64,000 nucleotides of DNA, taken from contig JACCLO010000009.1 of assembly GCA_029448655.1 (NCBI GenBank), positions 868,001-932,000 of the forward strand. Reading direction: 5' to 3'. Shown here piece by piece: positions 24,389 through 33,476 of this stretch. The stretch is from Wolfiporia cocos. Taxonomy: Eukaryota; Basidiomycota; Agaricomycetes; Polyporales; Phaeolaceae. The notes beneath the pieces are model-generated. The model saw nothing but the letters and a program-made list of their open reading frames with translations. It was not told the DNA's origin and did not search any database. Numbering within the stretch: the first letter of the stretch is position 1; each line of letters begins with the position of its first letter. Made by a program: the position numbers and the translations under genes.

Positions 24389-25287
24389 TTGCTCGATGCT
24401 GTGACCTGACCCCTAGAGCGTCTTGTTCGACTGCGTTGGCTTCCGTCGCGCGTCGGCGCCTTCTGTAGAATGTCCGTTATATGTAGTGTGTACAACATTC
24501 ATGGCTTTGTCACTGAGGCCACACCGATTTTGCTGTGGCCGCGACCCGAAGGCATCCGGATCAGGCGAGGAGAAGCTATAGCTACGCCACTGTGACGCTT
24601 ATAATCTCCGTGGGAGCGTTCTACACGCGCTTCTTCGGAGCCTTGTTCCTTACCTTTTGCTTGCCACTTCTTTCTTCAGTCGCTCTGGACTACCGGCCGT
24701 CGGAAATACTTACGTGCACATTGTGAGACGGCCAAGGAGCGAACAATCAGGTGAGTAGTCCCGGTGTGCCATAGCTGTTGTTTTCAAGCTTGAAGTGTCG
24801 AAATGTCGGTCACTACAATTGCGCTTCCCGGGCACGTTCGGAATGCATCGCATGAAATGAATAAATGTTTCGACGGCGAATGAATAGTGGCATCAGGTTG
24901 CTACCTTGCCGATGGCTCGATTCTCACTTGGCTTGGCCACTCGAGGCTCTTGCTAGGATGGCTTCTAGGAGACATTTTTACATCTTCGTACGACTCCCCT
25001 TAGCGCGATCGCTGAGTTTCCGTATCGCGGAAATATGTGCGCCAGACTTCAAGGCTGCCTTGAGCAGTCTCTGAATGGCTCATGCATTGGCAACATGCCC
25101 ATGTTGGGCACCTAGAAAGGACATGCGACCTATGTGGGCAGCCGGCGATGATCGATGATCGATGATCTCTTAAAACCCTGCGTACTGGCCGGCATCTGCG
25201 ACGCTCAAGGTATGACATACTCTGCAGTTCTGGTGATCCTCACATACTTATACCATCATCATTTCGTCAGCTTGTTTTGCGAGAGTG
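24389..25287. other. Intergenic region, no gene recognised
   Basis: About 0.9 kb between the desaturase and the retrotransposon. It contains a short GATGATC repeat at about 25146-25167 and no supported gene. Confidence 0.45.
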
Positions 25288-25292
25288 TCAAT

Positions 25293-25663
25293 TGACACAA
25301 GCGTATTCTCAAGCAACTACTCAGGGGAATATTACTCGCGTGAAAGCGTATTCCTAGTCTGAGGCTACTCAAGGCAACAAAGGCCAAGACGAGTCTGGGG
25401 TGCTCCCTGCTCGTCTGGCTGGTATATATGCTCGTAGGCTGTTTGTACATGTTTGGCTACTATACAGTATTACGTAAGCTGATAGACCGTTTAGAGTATG
25501 GTAAACCCTATCGTAGGTGTAGAGCCACATCAAGGGTGTCCGGGGTCTGTGTAAGCACGTGTGGGGTGTTCGGGGTCCTTGCACGTGATGCATAGGCGGG
25601 CGCTTAGATAAGATAAGGGTTGTCTCTAGTTGCAAGCTAGTTGAAGAAAATCGGCTTGTGACA
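25293..25663 (-). repeat. 3' LTR of the retrotransposon
   Basis: 371 bp, in element orientation beginning TGTCACAAGC and ending GCTTGTGTCA. It differs from the other LTR at one base near 25631 (T here, C there). The last 38 nt of the pol reading frame, including its stop, lie inside this LTR. Confidence 0.96.
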
Positions 25664-28600
25664 TTACCCCCTCTTCTAGCTGCGTGTCCCCACGCCCAGC
25701 AATCACTTTGTACATAGTTTGGTCAACATGGCACGGGTGGTCTACGGTTTTGGTGCAGATGTGTGGGTGCGCCAGTTGGAGTGTGTTTAAGACCGGGTAG
25801 ATCCAGTATCCTATCGATTCAGGTATAGTGGATTCTATCGGTGTTCCAACGCGTATTCCGTATTGCATGACCCGTGTTCGTGGGTCGCAGAACCAGAGTT
25901 TACGAGCGACGAGCTTCTTTTCGTAGGCGTAGAATGGTATACTGCCTTTGACAAGAAGCGTAGTGTCTATGTCGTCGTATATTATGAACTCCTTCGGGTT
26001 CTGCCTGAGTCCCATTTCCTGAGCTTTTCGTTCGAAGTCCTCCCACTCTGGGTCCCATTTGGTGTCAGAGTGGTCCCAGCCAGTGTTTCTGTTTTTCCAC
26101 TGGTTGCCTGGGGCGGATGGTCTAGCTTCGAAGAACTTTGTGACCAGCTCTTGGTAATGGTTCAATCCACGTTTTCGTTCCCATGTTTTAGTCCCGTCAG
26201 ACCACTCGACTTCTAGCTCGATTCGCCCTCGGTCTTCCCTGGATTCGAGGATCCTGAGAGGCCTGCGAACGTCATTGCCTTCCGTCACTTTACTATGGTC
26301 CTGATTGGGGAAGGCGGGCGGCGTGTATGGTAGGAGTAAGACCTCGTTGAATACTGGGTATATCCCGCGCATGTCTGCGGGGAGGTCTAGTTCGTATGCT
26401 CCATGCCCGACCTTCTTCGTGACCTTGTACGGTCCAAATCGCTTGGAGTCGAGCTTCTTGGTTGGGTGGCCCATGTTTATGTTGCGGCCGTCGACCCAAA
26501 CCAAGTCGCCTTCAGAGTACGATAGTGGCGATGCCCGTTTCCTATCGTAGTACTCTTTCATGCGTAGCTTAGCTTTCTCCAGGTTCTGTGAAGCGAGTTT
26601 GGATATGGTGTGCATGTGTTCGACCCAATCCCGTGCTACCCCCTCTTCTTGTTCCGGCGCCTCTACACCTGTGAAGGGGTGGTATCCGTGCGTAAGGTAA
26701 AAGGGACTATATCCCGTGCTACTGTGTACGTGTGTCTTGTACGCAAAGCTTGCCAGCGGGAGTAAGTCCGGCCAGTTCGTATGAGTATCATTAATAAATA
26801 ACCTGAGGTAGACCTCGAGTTCCTGGTTCATACGTTCCGTCTGCCCGTCTGTCTGTGGGTGGAACGCGGTACTCGGGTTTCCCTGTATGCCTAGTCTACG
26901 ATATACGTCCTTTATGAATTCTGCTACAAATTGCGGTCCTCTGTCGCTAAATATTTTCTTTGGTAGTCCGTGTTGTGTATATACTTTGTCTATAAATATG
27001 TTGGCCCATCCTTCGGCCGATAGTTTAGTCGTTGTTGGTACAGCTATATAGCCCTTTGACTTCATGTCTACTACTACAATTATCGCGTCGCGACCCTTGG
27101 AAGTGGGGAGTCCCGTGATCATGTCTACGGAAATGTTCTCCCAGTTGTGTGCTGGAGTTGGGTTCGGGTTGAGTGGAGCCGCGCGTTTGGATCGGTCCGG
27201 CTTAGCGGCCTGGCACTTGATACAAGCTTTGACGTACTGGCGGATGTCTGAGCGCATCTTGGGCCACCAGTAGTGTCGATGTATAGCTGTGTATGTGTTT
27301 TCGGTGCCAGGGTGTCCCGCTGAGACGGTGTCGTGGAATGAAGAAATGATTTTTCCGATCAATTCTTCGTCCCGAGGGATAATTAACCTCCCCCTCCTAT
27401 ATCGCAGACCGTCCTCGGTTGTTTCCCCTACTTCTACTCCTTCCTTTCCATCGTAGAGAGCGGCTTCCGCTTTGACCCTCTCTTTTACTTCGTCGTGGGT
27501 GATACCCTTGACTACAGTATAGAATGAGGATCGCAGCCTTTCTGCGCTGTCCTGGACGAAGAGGTGTGGCTTCAGGACGACTTGCCCTTCGAGGTGATCC
27601 TTGTCGTTTCCGTGATCACTTCTTCGGGAAAGCCCATCGGCCCTTCCATTGGTCTTCCCGGGGATGTGCACGAGTTGTAGGTCGTACTCGGCGAGTTCCG
27701 TCATCCACCGGGCTTGTCGCGGATTAATTTTCTGCGGGGTCTTAAAGTATTCTAAGTTCTTGTGGTCCGTTAGTACTTCTACAGGGTGTTTGCCACCCAT
27801 TACGAAATGCCGCCATTCATCGAGTGCGCGCATGATGGCGAGAAGTTCTCTGTCGTAGATCTCGTAGTTCCGTTCTGCCGGTAGCATCGTCTTACTCTGG
27901 TAGGCGATGGGTTTCCAGACACCGTCCTGTTTCTGCATGAGGCAGGCTCCAGTTGCGAAGTCTGAAGAGTCTGCCTCGATGCGGAAAGGGTCGTCGTCGT
28001 TTGGTATCCCTAACACGGGTGCTTCGATAAATATTTTCTTTAACTTATCGAAACACTCTTGTTCCGCCGTACCCCACTGCCAAGGCGTGTCCTTGGTTAG
28101 GTTTATTAGTGGGCGTGCTACCGTGGAGAACTTAGGAATGAATCTCCGGTAGAAGTTTGCAAATCCTATGAAGGATTGCACTTCTTTCTTGTTCCGAGGT
28201 GCGGGCCATTCAGCCACTGCCGCCACCTTCGCGGGATCCATACGGATTTCCCCGTGAGAGATTATGTGTCCCAAGTATTCTACTTCCGACTTCATGAACT
28301 CGCATTTCTCTGGTTTACAGGTTAGCTTGTTTTGACGGAGAACGAGCAGAACCTTGCGCAGGATCTCTTTGTGTTCTGCCTCGGTCTCCGTGAAAACAAG
28401 TATGTCGTCTAAATATACAATGACCTTTCCAGTCATTATCAGATCTCGGAAGATGTCGTTCATCAAAGTCTGGAACGTGCCCGGTGCGTTGCACATTCCA
28501 AAGAACATCACTAAAGGTTCGTACAATCCCCTATTAGTGATGAAGGCGGCTTTTTCTTCGTCGCCTTCTTTGATTCTGACGTTCGTGTATCCCCAACGAA

Positions 28601-28988
28601 TGTCCAATTTAGAAAAGTACTTAGCTCGCTTTAACTTGTTGAGCAGCTCCGTGATCAGAGGGAGCGGGTACCGATTCTTCTTGGTCATCTGGTTCAGTTT
28701 CCGATAGTCCTGAATGGGTCTCAGTTTCCCATCCTTCTTCTTGACGAAGAAGAATGGTGCCCCCCATGGTGACTTGGATGGTCGTATGCGTCCAGTCCGT
28801 AGCTGTTCTTCTAAGAAGTCGTCTAACGCCTCTTGTTCTCGAGGTGATAGGGCATAGATCTTGCCGGCGTAGGGTTCGGAGTTCGGTAGGAGTTCTATGG
28901 CGTGATCCCACGGTCGTCTTTCGGGGAGTTGGTCGAATTCCGTTTCCTTAAACACGTCTTCGAATTCGTGTAAGTACTCGGGGACCAC
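25626..28988 (-). CDS. pol: Retrotransposon Pol: RT, RNase H, integrase, chromodomain-like
   Basis: ORF counted from a GTG at 28988 (1120 codons). It stays open upstream to the UGA at 29081, so it has no clear start of its own and is in the Gag frame. Reverse transcriptase occupies about residues 30-290 with the catalytic VYLDD at 191-195. RNase H follows (EADSSDFATG, 338-347; YEIYDRELLA). Integrase has a zinc-binding H559, H570, C589 and C592, catalytic D622, D682 and E718, and a GPY motif (852-854). Residues 909-954 resemble a diverged chromodomain (RILESRED, VEWSDGTKTWE). A tail of about 165 residues follows with no domain I recognise. All catalytic residues are intact. Expression probably needs readthrough of the UGA. 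Confidence 0.93.
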   Translation of the reverse strand: MVPEYLHEFEDVFKETEFDQLPERRPWDHAIELLPNSEPYAGKIYALSPREQEALDDFLEEQLRTGRIRPSKSPWGAPFFFVKKKDGKLRPIQDYRKLNQMTKKNRYPLPLITELLNKLKRAKYFSKLDIRWGYTNVRIKEGDEEKAAFITNRGLYEPLVMFFGMCNAPGTFQTLMNDIFRDLIMTGKVIVYLDDILVFTETEAEHKEILRKVLLVLRQNKLTCKPEKCEFMKSEVEYLGHIISHGEIRMDPAKVAAVAEWPAPRNKKEVQSFIGFANFYRRFIPKFSTVARPLINLTKDTPWQWGTAEQECFDKLKKIFIEAPVLGIPNDDDPFRIEADSSDFATGACLMQKQDGVWKPIAYQSKTMLPAERNYEIYDRELLAIMRALDEWRHFVMGGKHPVEVLTDHKNLEYFKTPQKINPRQARWMTELAEYDLQLVHIPGKTNGRADGLSRRSDHGNDKDHLEGQVVLKPHLFVQDSAERLRSSFYTVVKGITHDEVKERVKAEAALYDGKEGVEVGETTEDGLRYRRGRLIIPRDEELIGKIISSFHDTVSAGHPGTENTYTAIHRHYWWPKMRSDIRQYVKACIKCQAAKPDRSKRAAPLNPNPTPAHNWENISVDMITGLPTSKGRDAIIVVVDMKSKGYIAVPTTTKLSAEGWANIFIDKVYTQHGLPKKIFSDRGPQFVAEFIKDVYRRLGIQGNPSTAFHPQTDGQTERMNQELEVYLRLFINDTHTNWPDLLPLASFAYKTHVHSSTGYSPFYLTHGYHPFTGVEAPEQEEGVARDWVEHMHTISKLASQNLEKAKLRMKEYYDRKRASPLSYSEGDLVWVDGRNINMGHPTKKLDSKRFGPYKVTKKVGHGAYELDLPADMRGIYPVFNEVLLLPYTPPAFPNQDHSKVTEGNDVRRPLRILESREDRGRIELEVEWSDGTKTWERKRGLNHYQELVTKFFEARPSAPGNQWKNRNTGWDHSDTKWDPEWEDFERKAQEMGLRQNPKEFIIYDDIDTTLLVKGSIPFYAYEKKLVARKLWFCDPRTRVMQYGIRVGTPIESTIPESIGYWIYPVLNTLQLAHPHICTKTVDHPCHVDQTMYKVIAGRGDTQLEEGVMSQADFLQLACN
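25664..25677 (-). other. Polypurine tract
   Basis: On the minus strand the bases just before the 3' LTR read AGAAGAGGGGGTAA, the usual place and composition for the plus-strand primer. Confidence 0.75.
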
Positions 28989-29078
28989 CTCCTCGAAAGT
29001 CTTGGCTTCCGTGGTTTTGCCGGTGGCGATGGCGATCTCGGTTGCCTTCGTCGCGCGGACTCGCTCAGCGATGTCGGC

Positions 29079-29081
29079 TCA
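29079..29081 (-). other. Single in-frame UGA between gag-pro and pol
   Basis: The context is TGC TGA GCC. The gag ATG (32342) and the pol frame (28988) differ by a multiple of three, and no other stop occurs between 32342 and 25628. It could be a programmed readthrough codon or one substitution. Confidence 0.9.
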
Positions 29082-32000
29082 GCATTCTTCCCTATTCCGT
29101 AACCATGCGTCAGCAAAGATGTAATATATATGGTCACCGTCCTCGATCTGCTCGTGCTCGCAGTCGCAGGTGAAGGTGATTCGGCGTTTCTTCCAGTCGA
29201 TGGTGGGATTATGGTCTTCCAACCAGTCGAAGCCGAGGAATATGTCTGCCGAGCTCAGCTCGGTGACGTGGAACTTGCGCGTTTCCAGATGCGTGTCGAT
29301 CTGCATCTGGAGTTCGACATAGTGCGTCATTTTGCCCGCAGCGTTGGTACTACCGTCAGCGTTGTACAGTTTGACGGGTCGGTCTAGTGGGAGTTGCTCG
29401 AGTTTGTGTTCCTCCACGTAGGCACGACTGATGACCGATCCCGTTGAACCGGAGTCTATCAGTGCCTTTGTGAAGAGGGCCCGTCCGTCAGGGCGGTGGA
29501 GGGTGATCGGTACTTCGATCTGCCGTCCCCGTTTCCCCGTCTGGATTACCACTACATTCCCTCTGAGTTTCTCACCAGTAGAGCCGAACCCCTGTGTCCC
29601 GCGTCTGGTTTCCCTAATGCTTTTTACTATGCGCGTGTCTGGTGTCATGTTGCATTCAAGTATGAACTGGGCGATTCTGTCCCCATACTCAACCTGATAA
29701 TCTGTTCCGGTTTGATTATTCAGTATGACTTTTAGCCGGCCGGTGTAGTCCTCATCAACTACACCGGCCTCCACGTCGACTCCTTTTAAGGCGAGTCCGG
29801 ATCGTGGAGCAATGCGGCCGTATACACCGGGTGGCATTCGGATCATTATGCCTGTATCCACGGTGATACGTTTCCCATTTGGTATAACGACTTCCTCCGC
29901 AGAGTGAAGATCGTAACCCGCGGCTCCTTCGCTTTTGCGCTCAGGGGGGATCGCCCGCGGGTGGTCTAGGTATATGTCGAGCGTGACAGCCTTCTTCTTG
30001 GCTCGTCGACGCCGCACTTTCTTTTCCGTCTTTTTCTGGACTGTAGGCTTAGATGCGTCTGCCATCTGCACATCTGAGTCTACAACCGGGTCTACGTCCA
30101 TTGGCACATAGTTTACATTAATAGAGGAATTAAGCACGGTTTTATCCTCCCGCCAAGCTCCGGTGGGAGGCTCCTCTGAGGCTGTTACAAACGAATCGTC
30201 GGAGCATGTTGAAGCTCCGTCGTCGTCACCAGGCGCCAAGTCTACAGAACGTGGTATAGATATGTAATCAAATATCGGGGCCCCGGTTCCTAGCCCATAT
30301 AGTCCATCCACCGGTTCGTTACCCTCCGAGGCAGATTCGGAGATAGAGACATTTACTGGTTCCTCGATCTCCAGAACTGAAAACTTATTATTAGAGAGGG
30401 GACGTACCTGAGTGAATCCGGCTTCCTTCGCAGCCTCCGGATTTTCCTTGGCCCAGGCAGCCACCATTCGCACGAAGTCCTCCTGGGATACTTCCCCAAG
30501 GACTTTTTCTGCGGGTGGGCCTTCGACGGCTTGGCGGGTGCGCGCCGGTTGTGAGGGTCCGGCACCGGTGTTCCCTCCACTGGTAGCTGCTCGGGGCTTC
30601 CAGTTGGGTTGGTGCCAGACGGGCTTGTTGCAGCCCTTCCCTGGTGCCTCTGCTTGTGTCTTGCTGCAAGAGTGGCACTTCCTCTTGAGCAAGTTGGCCC
30701 GTTCTTCCGCGGTGGGCTCGGACCGCGTGGTTCCCGATGACGATGTCGTTGTCCGTCCTTTTCCCTTGTCGGCAGCTCCCTTACCCGAGTCACGACCGTG
30801 GCGCAGTTTTTCCTCATCGCGGAGACGACGCATCGCATTGTCCGTACGGAGGATAGCCTGTTTCCAAGATTCGTAGTCTTCCGGAATCTGGACATTGTAT
30901 CCCCATTGCGATTTGTCGTTTACCGTGGCGGCGACGAAGGCGGAGTGTACTGCCGTGTAGATCTCCTTCGGGATGGCGGAGGTGACCCAGCGATGTACTA
31001 TCTGGTTCTCCTTGTCGTATTTCGCCTCCGAAAGAAGTCTTTCCAGTTCCTGGAAGTACTCCTCGCCCTTGCCGATGGTCATGCTGAGTTTTTCCGCGGC
31101 GACCGCCGACTTCTTTTCCAAGTCGGGGTCGTCGAACTTTTGGTGTAGCTCCCAAATGAAGCGTAGCCAACTCAGATGCCATTGTCCGTCACGGTAATGT
31201 TCCCGCGTGAATGCCGTTACCCACGAGTCTACCTTTGGTCCCCGTATCAGCGAGATGGCCGTGCCGATTTTCTTGCTGTCTGTGAAGAGCAGCGGCCGGT
31301 TGTCGTCGATGTACAGTTTTAGGCGCATTACCCAGGCGATGAAGTTTTCGCCGGTGAAGGGTTCGGGTTCGCGCACCTTAGACTTGTACCGGGGGTCAGG
31401 CTGCGGCTCCGGGAGCATTGAGTACGCGTCCCATTGCGAGCTCGCCGGTTTCTCGGGCCGCCACATAGACGCACGCGTTCCCGGGAGAGGCGCGGCTCTC
31501 CAGGTGTTCACATGCGCTGTCTGCGGTGCTACCGACGGAGGGACCGGGGGCTGTGCTGCCATGACCGAGAAGGGGACCTGCGGGGTGATGACCGGGGGGG
31601 TGTATCCGGGCAGGAATGGGTTCGTCTGCCTGGAGCCGTTCGATCCTCGGGTTGCCGGACGGGTTGCGGGGTTCACCGGTGGGGGAGATCCCATGTGGAC
31701 GGACCTCACCCAGTTTTCTACCGGCCGGAAACGTTCTTCCGGAACCGATGGTACTGACCGACGAGGGGCGGAGTGCTGGCTGTGTAGTGAAGCCGCATCT
31801 CCTGCTGCAAGGGCGTCCGCCTGGAGGCGTTGTGCCTCCCGCAGGAACCTTGCTCCCATGTCGGCGTTCCACACACCGGTTTGTACCATTGTTGCCGCTA
31901 CCGTTTGACACCGAAATCCGAAGTCTGCCGAGGTCGGGTTGGGAGGGAACGCCCACTGCATGGCTAGGGGCGAGTCGATGTGGGCGATGGGACTTGCTCC

Positions 32001-32342
32001 ACGAATCGTGTTCGACTGTTCCCGTGCCAGGTGGAAGGCTTCGTTCAGTCGGTCCAACCCAGGACCTTGGTCCTCTACCGATGCTCCGTGTGCTAGTGAT
32101 CGACCGGGGGAGGCTTGCCCGATCGTTTCGGTGTGTACGGGGGCGACTTCTACCTGTCGTTGCGGGGCATGGATGCTGTCCGCTACCGAAAGTAAGGCGA
32201 AGTCGTCGGGTAGACCGTGCATCTGGTAGTTCACCCACTGCCCTGGGTGGAACGGGTTGTTGGTGATGGCGGGGGTACCCTCGGGGAGCGGGATGTGTTC
32301 GGGTCGGGGGCCGCGGATATATTCGAGGTCGTGTGCGGCCAT
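29079..32342 (-). CDS. gag: Retrotransposon Gag-dUTPase-protease polyprotein
   Basis: 1087-aa ORF from the ATG at 32342 to the UGA at 29079-29081. The first 340 residues are Pro/Ser-rich. Capsid-like helices follow to about 490, then a basic stretch and a Cys-rich motif near 551 (CHSCSK...GCNKPVWH) that is not a standard CCHC knuckle. Residues about 785-922 form a full dUTPase: motif 1 AAGYDL, motif 2 PRSGLA, motif 3 GVVDEDYTGR, motif 4 YGDRIAQFI, motif 5 RGTQGFGSTG. These are the five conserved motifs of trimeric dUTPases, which hydrolyse dUTP to dUMP and limit uracil in new DNA. An aspartic protease follows (LIDSGSTGS about 959-967, FLGFDWL). The dUTPase between Gag and protease is unusual for this class. 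Confidence 0.93.
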   Translation of the reverse strand: MAAHDLEYIRGPRPEHIPLPEGTPAITNNPFHPGQWVNYQMHGLPDDFALLSVADSIHAPQRQVEVAPVHTETIGQASPGRSLAHGASVEDQGPGLDRLNEAFHLAREQSNTIRGASPIAHIDSPLAMQWAFPPNPTSADFGFRCQTVAATMVQTGVWNADMGARFLREAQRLQADALAAGDAASLHSQHSAPRRSVPSVPEERFRPVENWVRSVHMGSPPPVNPATRPATRGSNGSRQTNPFLPGYTPPVITPQVPFSVMAAQPPVPPSVAPQTAHVNTWRAAPLPGTRASMWRPEKPASSQWDAYSMLPEPQPDPRYKSKVREPEPFTGENFIAWVMRLKLYIDDNRPLLFTDSKKIGTAISLIRGPKVDSWVTAFTREHYRDGQWHLSWLRFIWELHQKFDDPDLEKKSAVAAEKLSMTIGKGEEYFQELERLLSEAKYDKENQIVHRWVTSAIPKEIYTAVHSAFVAATVNDKSQWGYNVQIPEDYESWKQAILRTDNAMRRLRDEEKLRHGRDSGKGAADKGKGRTTTSSSGTTRSEPTAEERANLLKRKCHSCSKTQAEAPGKGCNKPVWHQPNWKPRAATSGGNTGAGPSQPARTRQAVEGPPAEKVLGEVSQEDFVRMVAAWAKENPEAAKEAGFTQVRPLSNNKFSVLEIEEPVNVSISESASEGNEPVDGLYGLGTGAPIFDYISIPRSVDLAPGDDDGASTCSDDSFVTASEEPPTGAWREDKTVLNSSINVNYVPMDVDPVVDSDVQMADASKPTVQKKTEKKVRRRRAKKKAVTLDIYLDHPRAIPPERKSEGAAGYDLHSAEEVVIPNGKRITVDTGIMIRMPPGVYGRIAPRSGLALKGVDVEAGVVDEDYTGRLKVILNNQTGTDYQVEYGDRIAQFILECNMTPDTRIVKSIRETRRGTQGFGSTGEKLRGNVVVIQTGKRGRQIEVPITLHRPDGRALFTKALIDSGSTGSVISRAYVEEHKLEQLPLDRPVKLYNADGSTNAAGKMTHYVELQMQIDTHLETRKFHVTELSSADIFLGFDWLEDHNPTIDWKKRRITFTCDCEHEQIEDGDHIYYIFADAWLRNREEC
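29560..29995 (-). other. dUTPase domain inside the gag ORF
   Basis: All five trimeric dUTPase motifs are in order and spacing, including the motif 3 Asp and the motif 5 glycine-rich loop. It is in frame with Gag upstream and protease downstream, with no stop or splice signal between them. Confidence 0.92.
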
Positions 32343-33088
32343 TGTATCGTATGGGGAAAGGTGTATGTATGAAATGTAGAGTCGCGAAAAACAGCGCTAC
32401 CCGCCCACTGTGGATCAGCCTATAGCTGCGATCGGGGTGGTAACTAGAAACTGTTTTTCCACTCTATTCAGAGACCACCTCTTTTCGGAGGTGCGCCAAG
32501 AAACGCCAAGGGGTTTTCAGCCCAAGGCCGGCAAGTAATCTCTGCCTCCGAAACCTCGTCCAGCCCCGAAGCTAATTCGGGATACCGGGGGCACGGGATC
32601 TAAACCCTTGGGATGGAGGGTCTAAAAATTATCGTATTTTGGTCAAGTGACCGTATGGACAGGCTGTGTCGCGCCTCTTCAGCCGCCTGGTGGGGCGCTG
32701 GGTTGTATAGTAACGGGGGGGCGGTAATGCCCGTATAGTCGGTGCAGTAATGCACGTATATAGGTGCCCAGTGCCTCTGTAGTCTGCCGTAGGGCCCCTT
32801 AACGCCTTTGATTATTTCGCGTCGGGTGCACAATTACTACGGTGGGGGTGAAACCCAAAGCCTTTACGCCGTATTGCACGACGGTGGCCCAGTAGCTTAG
32901 AGACAACGGTAGGAGTGGTCCCCTACACGCTGTTCACAAGTGTATGTCCCCCAGAACCCAGTCCCTTGTCCCTGGGATACGGGAGGATAAAAGTTTAAAC
33001 ACCCGAGTCGAAACTCGAGGGCGAAGAAACAGTGCACTTTGCCCCTAGTGCGCCGGGGTTGTTCTGGAATGAACTCAGAACGGGGAGG
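32343..33088 (-). other. Retrotransposon 5' leader
   Basis: About 750 nt between the primer site and the gag ATG, without a long open frame. Probably holds the packaging and dimerisation signals; none can be identified by eye. Confidence 0.6.
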
Positions 33089-33099
33089 AGACTCGTCTT
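33089..33099 (-). other. Self-priming primer-binding site
   Basis: On the minus strand, one base after the 5' LTR, the 11 nt AAGACGAGTCT are exactly complementary to AGACTCGTCTT at 33204-33194 inside the same LTR. No tRNA-type site starting TGG is present here. Confidence 0.85.
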
Positions 33100-33100
33100 A

Positions 33101-33471
33101 TGACACAAGCGTATTCTCAAGCAACTACTCAGGGGAATATTACTCGCGTGAAAGCGTATTCCTAGTCTGAGGCTACTCAAGGCAACAAAGGCCAAGACGA
33201 GTCTGGGGTGCTCCCTGCTCGTCTGGCTGGTATATATGCTCGTAGGCTGTTTGTACATGTTTGGCTACTATACAGTATTACGTAAGCTGATAGACCGTTT
33301 AGAGTATGGTAAACCCTATCGTAGGTGTAGAGCCACATCAAGGGTGTCCGGGGTCTGTGTAAGCACGTGTGGGGTGTTCGGGGTCCTTGCACGTGATGCA
33401 TAGGCGGGCGCTTAGATAAGATAAGGGTTGTCTCTAGTCGCAAGCTAGTTGAAGAAAATCGGCTTGTGACA
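33101..33471 (-). repeat. 5' LTR of the retrotransposon
   Basis: 371 bp. On the minus strand a TATATA box lies at 33236-33231, and 32 nt later the putative transcript start AGACTCGTCTT (33204-33194). This divides the LTR into U3 of about 267 nt and R plus U5 of about 104 nt. Confidence 0.96.
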
Positions 33472-33476
33472 TCAAT

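Larger units (their letters stand above)
25288..33476 (-). mobile_element. Complete Ty3/gypsy LTR retrotransposon with dUTPase (chromovirus-like, self-primed)
   Basis: Element from 25293 to 33471 on the minus strand, flanked by the target duplication TCAAT (25288-25292 and 33472-33476). It has two 371-bp LTRs differing at one base, a leader of about 750 nt, a Gag-dUTPase-protease ORF, an in-frame UGA, and a pol ORF with the order RT, RNase H, integrase, which defines Ty3/gypsy. Primer and transcript-start arrangements match the self-priming of Tf1/sushi elements. A single stop codon between the two long ORFs is the only possible lesion seen. The near-identity of the LTRs indicates recent insertion. 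No known gene is interrupted. Confidence 0.96.

Noticed and set aside
25146..25167. GATGATC short repeat as a possible CRISPR-like or regulatory array
   Set aside because: Only three imperfect 7-bp units; simple-sequence noise in a eukaryotic genome.
25863..28911. Several plus-strand open frames of 65-117 codons opposite pol
   Set aside because: Shadows of the long pol frame on the other strand.
30412..32266. Long open frames opposite and out of frame with gag (up to 280 codons)
   Set aside because: GC-rich gag sequence leaves alternative frames open; none has domain character.
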